A stretch of DNA of 18,749 bases, taken from assembly GCA_964642165.1 (NCBI GenBank), contig CAZXOC010000135.1:1-18749 (forward strand), written 5' to 3'. Positions 8,304-14,689 of the stretch are shown in pieces. This DNA comes from CAYRVX01 sp964642165 (lineage in GTDB: Bacteria > Planctomycetota > Phycisphaerae > SM23-33). The translations under genes were made by a program, and so were the position numbers. The notes beneath the pieces were generated by a model. The model made no database searches. It was not told the origin of the DNA and worked only from the letters and a program-made list of their open reading frames with translations. Position 1 is the first letter of the stretch. The number at the start of each line of letters is the position of its first letter.

Positions 8304-11300
8304 ATGACCACCGCCCTGCAGACGCACGTGGTGCCGGAGACGATCGTCAAGAAGCTCAGGGACCTGATCTGGCGGGCCCGGCTGGTGGTGGCCCTGCGCG
8401 GCGCGATGGCGACGCTCGCGACGGCCGTCGTCTGCGTGCTGGCCATCATGGCGATCGACTACTGGGTGGTGATCTTCTCCGACTGGCTCCGCTGGGTGCT
8501 GTCGATGAGCGGGCTGGGGGCCACGATCCTCGTGGGGATGTGGTTCCTCGTCCGCCCGCTGGCGAGGTCGTTCACGCTGACGGGCATCGCGCGGCTGATC
8601 GAGTCGCGCCACCCCGAGCTCCAGGAGCGGATCAGCTCCACCGTGGAGCTGCTGACGACGCGGGACGGGCCGGAGTTCCGGGGCTCCGACGCGCTGATCG
8701 CCGCGCTGGCGGACGAGGCGGTCCTCGACGCCCAGACCGTCCGCCCTTCGCGCGAGATCAACTTCCGGGCGGCCTTCCCGTATCTCGTCGCCGCGGGCGT
8801 GGTGCTGGCCGTGCTGATCTCGGTCATCGCGGTCTGGCCCGCGGAGGCCCAGCGGCTCTTCCGCCGCGCCCTGCTGGACAACGTCAGCCGCGTCTCCCAC
8901 ACGGCCCTCAAGCTGACCCGCGTCTCGGCGCCCGACCTGAAGGCGTGGAACCGCGACGGGCTCGACTACGTCATGATGGCCGGGCAGCGGCTGCACGTCG
9001 AGCTGGAGGTCGCCGACGACGCCGTCTCCCGCGCCCAACTGCGTCGCAGCGCCCTGGGCGGCGGCGAGGAGAACGTCGTCAGCATGACGCGCCTGCCCGA
9101 CGGCCCCGAGGGGCGGCGACGCTTCTCCATCACCTGCCCGCCCGCCGCCGCGAGCTTTCGCTTCCGCGTCCACGCCGGCGACGCCCTGACCCGCCACTAC
9201 CTCGTCCGCGTCGTCGAGCAGCCGGCCATCAGCCGCATCGACCTGCGCTACGAGTACCCCGCCTACACCGCCCGCGGGCCCGAAACCCAGACGTCCACCG
9301 CCGGCACCGTCGCCGCCGTCGCGGGCACGGTCGCCACCATCACCGCGCGAACCAACAAGCCCGTCACGAGCGCGGAGTTCCTCCTCGACGGCAACGCCCA
9401 GCCCAGCCGGGCGCCCGCCGAAGAGGGCGGCGCGGCCGTCTGCACGTTCCAGGTCCGCCTGACGAAGGACATGAAGACCCGCTGGTCGGCCCGCTTGGAG
9501 GACGAGTACGGCTTCCGCAACGAGCCCGTCGAGTACGCCGTCAAGGCCCTGCCCGACAAGAGGCCGCGGGTCGACGTGATCGTGCCGAACGTCACCCGGC
9601 TGAAGCTCAAGCCCACCGATCGCCTGCCGATCACCTACCGGCTGAAGGACGACGTCGGGCTGGGCTCGGCGGAGTTGCGGATCGAGGTCGACGGCCAGCC
9701 CCACGAGCCGCGGGCGCTGCCCCTGCCCGCCGCCGCCGAACCGCTCCGCCGGCACGAAGGCCAGACGCTGCTGGACCTTTCGGCCATGCCGCTGGAGACC
9801 GCACGACAGCTCACCTTCCGCCTGCGCGCCACCGACATCGTCCCACCCGAGCTCCACGGGCCTCAGGAGGGCTTCTCCGAGCTGTTCACCATCCAGCTCG
9901 ACGTCGAGGCGCCGAGCTTCACCGAGCAGATCGTCCTGGCCGAGGAGCTGCGCCTCCGCGAGGTGCTCCAGGACGTCCTGAAGGAGCTCAAGGAGGCCAA
10001 GAAGGACTCCAGCCCGCTGCGCCGGATCGTGCCCAAGGCCGAGACCGTCACCGAGGCGGTCGTCACCCGCGTGGACCGGATGCGGCGTCACCTGGCCAGC
10101 GCCGACGCGATGCTGCGGAAGGTGATCGACGAGACGGCGGGGGGGATTTACGCGGCCTTCACGGAGAAGCTGCGGGGCCTGGCCGACGACCACGTCGCCA
10201 AGGCGCTGGACCTGGCGGGGCAGATCAAGCTCACCGACCGGCGCAAGGAGCGGGGCACGCTGGCCGACGAGACGGACTTCCAGGTCGATCGCTCCATCGC
10301 CATCGTCAACGAGCTGCTCAAGGAGCTGGGGGCCCTGACCGAGGAGCTGACGCGCGCGCTGGACCTCCAGGAGCTGGCCGCCGACCAGGACGAGCTCACC
10401 GAGGCCCTGGCGGACATGCAGAACCCGCCGGACGCCAACGCCGTCGAGGCGCCCGACGCCGGCACCGTCGAGCCGATGACCCCGGAGGAGTGGCGCAAGG
10501 CGCAGGAGGCCCTCGCCGACCGCATGGCCCAGATGGCCAGGGAGACCCCCGGCGCCGTCGAGGCGCAGCTCCGCGAGGACCGCCAGGAGACCAAGGACCT
10601 GCTGGCCGAGGCCCGCCGGCTCGCCCGCCAGCAGAACGAGCTGCGCCAGGACACGCAGCAGGCGACGAAGCTCGAGAGGCTCGCCGACGCCCTGGAGAAG
10701 CTCGCCGAGAAGCAGAAGCGCCTGGCCCGGCAGGCCGCCGCCACGAAGGCCGCCGCCGACCAGGCCAAGCCCATGACCCAGGCCGCCGACGAGATCAAGG
10801 CCGGGCAGCTCGAAGAGGCCATCGACAAGCAGCAGAACGCCGAGAAGGCCCTCGACCAGCGCGCCGAGCAGGGCGCCGAGGCCAAGAAGACCGAGAGCCT
10901 CGCCGACCAGGCCGACCGGCTCGCCAAGCAGCAGGAGAGCGTCGCCAAGCGGGCGGACACGGCCCGCAAGGGCCTCGAATCCGCCCAGACCAAGGCCGAC
11001 GCCGCGAAGAAGCAGGGCACCGACGCCGCCAAGCAGGCCGCCCAGGCCGACCAACGCCTCGCCAAGGAGGGCCAGGGCCTCCAGCAGGCCCAGCAGGCCC
11101 TCGCCCGCAAGGCGCGGGAGATTCACCAGGCCGCCGCCGCCAACCCCGCGACGGCCAACGAGGCCAAGCGGACCCAGCCGGCCGGAGCGATGGACCAGGC
11201 CGCCCGGGAGGCCGCCCAGCGGCGGATGGACCAGGCCGCCGCCCAGGCCCGCACTGCCCAGCAGCAGGCCGAGCAGCTCGCACGCGACCTGGAGGGCGCC

Positions 11301-13112
11301 GCGAAGCGCGCCGCGTCGGCCCCGAAGGAGCAGCGCAACGACCAGCAGGCCCAGGCCGCCGCCCAGGCCGCCCAGCAAGCCAAGCAACTCGCCGGCGACC
11401 AGAAGGGCTTGGCCGAGCAGTTCGCCAAGGAGGCCGCCCAGGCACGCGGCGCCCGGCAGCAGGCCGCCCAGCAGGCCCAGCAGGCCGCCGCGAAGCAGGC
11501 CGCGGCGAAGCAGGCCGCCGGCGAGGCCAAGCGGCAGGCCCAGAACCTCGCGGGCGAGCAGCGGGGCCTGGCCCAGCGGGCCGCCCAACTGACCCGCCAG
11601 GCCGCCCAGTCCGGCCAGAAGGCCCGCCAGGCCGCCCAGAAGCACGACCCCACCGGCGAGATGACCCAGGCCGCCCGGGCGATGGCCTCGGCCCAGCCGC
11701 CCCAGGCCGCCGACCGGGCCGGAAAGGCCGCCGAAAAGGCCCGCCAGTTCGCCCAGGCGCTGCGTGAGGCCGCCGGCGAGGCCCCGCCCGGCGCGAAGGA
11801 CCAGGCCCGCCAGCTCGCGCAGATGGCCCAGGAGCAGACCCGCCTCCGCAAGGAGGCCCAGAAGCTCCTCGGCGAGGCCAAACGCTTCCAAGAGGCCGTC
11901 ACCGGCAAGGAGCTCGCCCGCCTCCAGCGGGAGCAGGCCCAGATCGCCCGCGAGGCCGGCAAGCTGGCCGACGACGTCAAGCAGACCGCGCCGCAAGAGG
12001 ATCGCATGGAGACCCGCGCGGCGCGATCGGCGCAGGAGGCCGCCGCCGAGCTCGCCCGCCGCAACGTCCCCCAGGCCGCCGGAAAGGCCGCCGACGCCGG
12101 AGAGAAGCTCGGCGAGATGGCCCAGCGGTTGAGCGGCCGGCCCTCGGGCCAGCCCTCGGGGCAGCCTTCGGGCCAGCCGTCGGGGCAGCAGGTTGCCGCG
12201 AAGGGCTCGACGGCCCAGGAGCCCGAGCAGGTCGGCGACCGCAGCGTGGCGGAGGCGGCGAAGCAGGCGGCGCTGGCGGACGCGGCGGACGAGCTCGGCC
12301 GGCGTCAGCGGCAGCTCGCGCGGGAGATCAAGGCCCTGGCCGACGGCGACGCGGCGGCGATGATCGCCGCCAAGCAGGCCACCCTCGGCGAGCGAACCGC
12401 CGAGCTGGGCCAGGACGTCGGCCGCATCCAGGAGCACGCCGAGGAGTTGATCCCCGACGAGGCGGCCCGCAGGGAGGCCGCGCAGGCCGCCCGGCAGCTC
12501 GACCGCGCCCAGGCCGCCCAGGCCCAAGCCGGCAAGGCCCTCCAGGCCGGCAAACCCTCCCAGGCGCTCCGCCCCGAGGCGCAGTCCGGCCAGGCACTGA
12601 CGGCGGCCGCCGGGGCGCTCGAACGGCTCGGGCGGATGCTCGCCGAGGCCGCCGCCAGGAACCGCGCGCCCGAACCCGACGCCGACAGCCAGGACGTCGC
12701 CGAGGCGTACGATTCGGCCGACGAGGCCGCCGGAACGCAGCAGGTCTCCGACGCGGCCCTGGCGGCCGAGCAGCTCAACGCCCTCGCCCAGAGCGCCATG
12801 GCGCGGGCCCGGGCGATGGGCCTGCCCATCGGGCAAATGAGCGCCATGTCGTTGGCTCAGATGCTCACCCGACCGGGCAGGACCCTCGACTCCCGCTTCG
12901 GCACGGGCATGCAGTTGACGGACCTGACGGCCGCGCAACTCGACAAGCTCGGCATCTCGCTGGCCGACTGGGCCCGCCTGCCAGGCAAGCTTCGTGACCA
13001 GGTGCTCCAGGCCGCCGCCACGCGGAGCCCGGAGGAGTACCGCCCGCTGATCCGGCGATACTTCCGCGAGGTGGCCCGCCGCGGCGGCGCCGACGAGAAC
13101 AGGAAACCATGA
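8304..13112 (+). CDS. Giant membrane-anchored coiled-coil protein (DUF4175-like)
   Basis: This 1602-residue protein has three hydrophobic segments near its N-terminus (about 34-54, 62-84 and 155-177), then a beta-rich part to about 530 with Ig-like stretches (ISRIDLRYEYPAYTARG, RLPITYRLKDDVGLGSAELRIEVDG). From about 540 to 1490 it is almost entirely Ala, Gln, Lys, Arg and Glu with heptad-like spacing, a predicted long coiled coil. Residues 1280-1295 are four tandem PSGQ units. The C-terminal 50 residues (DWARLPGKLRDQVLQ, SPEEYRPLIRRYFREVAR) return to normal composition and match a conserved tail that I associate with large planctomycete proteins in BatA clusters. AGGAGA at 8293-8298, five bases before ATG 8304, fixes the start. 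The gap from 8228 holds a small CCCGGG-centred palindrome and an eight-codon leader frame. The stop overlaps the next start. A structural or scaffold role outside the membrane is inference; the DUF4175 match rests on layout rather than on a motif I can prove. Confidence 0.85.
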   Translation: MTTALQTHVVPETIVKKLRDLIWRARLVVALRGAMATLATAVVCVLAIMAIDYWVVIFSDWLRWVLSMSGLGATILVGMWFLVRPLARSFTLTGIARLIESRHPELQERISSTVELLTTRDGPEFRGSDALIAALADEAVLDAQTVRPSREINFRAAFPYLVAAGVVLAVLISVIAVWPAEAQRLFRRALLDNVSRVSHTALKLTRVSAPDLKAWNRDGLDYVMMAGQRLHVELEVADDAVSRAQLRRSALGGGEENVVSMTRLPDGPEGRRRFSITCPPAAASFRFRVHAGDALTRHYLVRVVEQPAISRIDLRYEYPAYTARGPETQTSTAGTVAAVAGTVATITARTNKPVTSAEFLLDGNAQPSRAPAEEGGAAVCTFQVRLTKDMKTRWSARLEDEYGFRNEPVEYAVKALPDKRPRVDVIVPNVTRLKLKPTDRLPITYRLKDDVGLGSAELRIEVDGQPHEPRALPLPAAAEPLRRHEGQTLLDLSAMPLETARQLTFRLRATDIVPPELHGPQEGFSELFTIQLDVEAPSFTEQIVLAEELRLREVLQDVLKELKEAKKDSSPLRRIVPKAETVTEAVVTRVDRMRRHLASADAMLRKVIDETAGGIYAAFTEKLRGLADDHVAKALDLAGQIKLTDRRKERGTLADETDFQVDRSIAIVNELLKELGALTEELTRALDLQELAADQDELTEALADMQNPPDANAVEAPDAGTVEPMTPEEWRKAQEALADRMAQMARETPGAVEAQLREDRQETKDLLAEARRLARQQNELRQDTQQATKLERLADALEKLAEKQKRLARQAAATKAAADQAKPMTQAADEIKAGQLEEAIDKQQNAEKALDQRAEQGAEAKKTESLADQADRLAKQQESVAKRADTARKGLESAQTKADAAKKQGTDAAKQAAQADQRLAKEGQGLQQAQQALARKAREIHQAAAANPATANEAKRTQPAGAMDQAAREAAQRRMDQAAAQARTAQQQAEQLARDLEGAAKRAASAPKEQRNDQQAQAAAQAAQQAKQLAGDQKGLAEQFAKEAAQARGARQQAAQQAQQAAAKQAAAKQAAGEAKRQAQNLAGEQRGLAQRAAQLTRQAAQSGQKARQAAQKHDPTGEMTQAARAMASAQPPQAADRAGKAAEKARQFAQALREAAGEAPPGAKDQARQLAQMAQEQTRLRKEAQKLLGEAKRFQEAVTGKELARLQREQAQIAREAGKLADDVKQTAPQEDRMETRAARSAQEAAAELARRNVPQAAGKAADAGEKLGEMAQRLSGRPSGQPSGQPSGQPSGQQVAAKGSTAQEPEQVGDRSVAEAAKQAALADAADELGRRQRQLAREIKALADGDAAAMIAAKQATLGERTAELGQDVGRIQEHAEELIPDEAARREAAQAARQLDRAQAAQAQAGKALQAGKPSQALRPEAQSGQALTAAAGALERLGRMLAEAAARNRAPEPDADSQDVAEAYDSADEAAGTQQVSDAALAAEQLNALAQSAMARARAMGLPIGQMSAMSLAQMLTRPGRTLDSRFGTGMQLTDLTAAQLDKLGISLADWARLPGKLRDQVLQAAATRSPEEYRPLIRRYFREVARRGGADENRKP
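12141..12188 (+). repeat. Four-unit 12-base tandem repeat encoding PSGQ
   Basis: Four consecutive 12-base units of the form CCNTCGGGNCAG encode Pro-Ser-Gly-Gln four times (residues 1280-1295) inside the coiled-coil gene. The units differ only at third codon positions. The length keeps frame, so copy-number change would lengthen or shorten a flexible linker between two helical blocks without breaking the gene. Confidence 0.9.
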
Positions 13113-14206
13113 TCCCCACAGGCTCGGACAACATGCGACCCCGGCCCCGGCGCGCGGGGCGCTGGCGGGCGGCCTGTGCCGCCGCGGCGCTCGTGGCGGT
13201 CTGCGCCGGCCCGGCGGCGGCGGACGAGGCCTCGCCCGTCCTCGTCAAGTACAAGGGCAAGCTCGACCAGTCGCTAAACCGCGCGCTGGCGTACCTGGCG
13301 AAGCACCAGAGTCCCGACGGTTCGTTCGAGTCGGGGATGAGGCAGAACACGGCCGTCACGTCGCTCTGCGTGATGGCGTTTCTGGCCAAGGGGCACACCC
13401 CCGGCACGGGCCCGTACGGGGCGGTCATCAACCGCGGGATCGACTTCGTGCTGGCCTGCCAGAAGTCCAACGGCCTGCTCGTCGGGCACAGCGCCTCCCA
13501 CGGGCCGATGTACAGCCACACCATCTCCACGTTGATGATCTCGGAGGTCTCGGGGATGGTGGACCCGATCCGGCAGAAGAAGCTCGACAAGGCGCTGGGC
13601 GACGCGCTTCGGCTGACGCTGGCGGCGCAGAAGCTGCCCAAGAACCGCATCCACCAGGGCGGGTGGCGCTACCAGCACACCAGCCGCGACAGCGACATCT
13701 CCTGCAGCGGCTGGGCGCTGATGAGCCTCCGCTCGGCGCGGAACAACGGCGCGCCGGTGCCGAAACAGGCCATCGACGACGCCGTCCGGTTCGTCATGAA
13801 CTGCCGGTGCAGCGACGGGGGCTTCGGGTACACCGGGCCGGCGTCGCCCGGCCTGGCGCGGACGGGCACGGCGCTGCTGTGCCTCGAGCTGTGCGGGCGC
13901 CACCGCGACAAGGCCGCCGTCGGCGGCGGCGACTGGATCCTCCGAAACCTGCCCCGACGCTTCGGCGGCGGGCACTTCTACTACGGGCTGTACTACTGCG
14001 CCCAGGGCATGTTCCAGCTCGGCGACCGCTACTGGGAACGCTGGGCCGTCAACATGTACGACATGATGCTCAAGTACCAGGGCAGCGACGGTTCCTGGCC
14101 GCGGGGGGCCAGCTCCGAGGCCGCCGCCGGGCCGTGCTTCTCCACCGCCATGGGCGTCCTGGCCATGAGCGTCTCCTACCGCCAGCTTCCCATCTATCAG
14201 CGGTAG
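13109..14206 (+). CDS. Secreted squalene-cyclase/prenyltransferase-repeat (alpha/alpha-toroid) protein
   Basis: The 365-residue product has an export signal: RPRPRRAGRWR, a hydrophobic Ala/Val stretch and a likely cleavage after AAA at residue 38. Four QW-like repeat cores are visible: SPDGSF (68-73), GGWRYQ (184-188), SDGGFGY (235-241) and GSDGSW (325-330). This marks the alpha/alpha-barrel fold of squalene-hopene cyclases and prenyltransferase beta subunits. The DxDD acid motif of true cyclases is absent; the nearest match is DSDIS at Asp194-Ser198. At 365 residues it is also about half a cyclase, so I do not call it an enzyme of hopanoid synthesis. ATG 13109 overlaps the preceding TGA as ATGA, with AGGA at 13101-13104, which indicates translational coupling. 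ATG 13133 is an alternative start that gives a more typical signal peptide. It closes the operon; hairpins follow at once. Confidence 0.88.
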   Translation: MIPTGSDNMRPRPRRAGRWRAACAAAALVAVCAGPAAADEASPVLVKYKGKLDQSLNRALAYLAKHQSPDGSFESGMRQNTAVTSLCVMAFLAKGHTPGTGPYGAVINRGIDFVLACQKSNGLLVGHSASHGPMYSHTISTLMISEVSGMVDPIRQKKLDKALGDALRLTLAAQKLPKNRIHQGGWRYQHTSRDSDISCSGWALMSLRSARNNGAPVPKQAIDDAVRFVMNCRCSDGGFGYTGPASPGLARTGTALLCLELCGRHRDKAAVGGGDWILRNLPRRFGGGHFYYGLYYCAQGMFQLGDRYWERWAVNMYDMMLKYQGSDGSWPRGASSEAAAGPCFSTAMGVLAMSVSYRQLPIYQR

Positions 14207-14262
14207 GGCCCATCCCCCGGCCGGTGGGCCGCCTCTCCCGCGCGGGAGACGATCGCGAGAGG
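14207..14262. repeat. Overlapping palindromes directly after the operon
   Basis: The first bases after the stop form GGCCCA ... TGGGCC (14207-14229). A perfect 14-base palindrome CTCCCGCGCGGGAG follows at 14235-14248, nested in CCTCTC (14232-14237) against GAGAGG (14257-14262). No T-run follows, so this is not a standard intrinsic terminator; it may slow 3' exonuclease decay of the operon mRNA. Confidence 0.6.
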
Positions 14263-14294
14263 GCCCTTTCGCGCGAACGCGCTGTCACCGGGCC

Positions 14295-14300
14295 TACAAT
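14295..14300 (+). promoter_or_regulatory. Possible -10 element (TACAAT)
   Basis: TACAAT matches the -10 consensus at five of six bases and stands out in this GC-rich gap. No good -35 hexamer is found at 16-18 bases upstream (the region reads CGCGAA). It would start a transcript of about 90 bases ending at the terminator at 14400. Confidence 0.25.
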
Positions 14301-14306
14301 GCTATG

Positions 14307-14400
14307 AAACGCTCCGCGCCCCAACTTGGAGAAGTACCTGGCGCTTTCAAGCGGGACGCGCGGACAGGCTCGGGCGCAAATCGGAGCGCCCGAGTTTTTT
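14307..14400 (+). ncRNA. Candidate small structured RNA ending at an intrinsic terminator
   Basis: Between the TACAAT element and the T-run lies about 90 bases that encode no convincing protein. CCTG (14337-14340) can pair with CAGG (14365-14368), enclosing GCGC (14341-14344) against GCGC (14358-14361) or the alternative hairpin CGCT-TTCA-AGCG. The 9-pair terminator stem follows directly. I do not recognise it as a known RNA family. It could equally be the 3' end of the operon transcript. Confidence 0.3.
14369..14400 (+). terminator. Intrinsic (rho-independent) terminator
   Basis: CTCGGGCGC at 14369-14377 and GCGCCCGAG at 14386-14394 form a perfect nine-pair stem with an eight-base loop (AAATCGGA), followed at once by TTTTTT at 14395-14400. 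It lies 163 bases after the stop of the toroid gene and 290 bases before the next start, so it separates the two transcription units. Confidence 0.88.
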
Positions 14401-14689
14401 GCGCCCCGGCGGGGGAGTCGCCCCGGGGCGGGGCGTATAGTCGCCCGCGGTGCCGCCGGGCGTTGTGGGCGGCCTCGCGGATGTGCGACCGGCCCGGCGA
14501 CGCCGCGGCCGCTGGCTCCGCATGGCAAAGGCGACCTGAGCGGCCCGGCCGCCTGGAGGGAAAGAGCCGCATCCACCGGCCGCAACCGCTCAACCGCGGT
14601 TTCAAGGGTAGACGGGCGATGACGGGCTCGATCCGCCGTTCGGCCGGTCGGACGATCAGCGCAACTCGATCCGGAAAAGGAGACCTGCG
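14401..14689 (+). other. Leader region of the second unit (no supported gene)
   Basis: This stretch lies between the terminator and the propeller gene. TATAGT at 14436-14441 is a possible -10 element without a clear -35 partner and would give a leader of about 250 bases. A 24-codon frame (14619-14693) overlaps the next start as ATGA. An open frame spans the whole gap, but its composition is Arg/Gly/Ala-rich and crosses the terminator, so I do not call it a gene. I see no riboswitch. Confidence 0.4.

Noticed and set aside
4496..8449. Antisense open frame of 1317 codons
   Set aside because: It mirrors the membrane VWA gene, has no recognisable domain and ends in Arg/Pro/Ser-rich low-complexity sequence.
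12141..12188. Possible CRISPR-like array
   Set aside because: The units are 12 bases, directly adjacent, in frame and coding; there are no spacers.
7980..12938. Antisense open frame of 1652 codons, longer than any true gene here
   Set aside because: Its Leu/Gly-rich sequence is the complement of the Gln/Ala/Lys coiled-coil codons. No start context or domain supports it.
13109..14206. Calling this gene a squalene-hopene cyclase
   Set aside because: The DxDD acid is absent, the length is about half, and a signal peptide is present.
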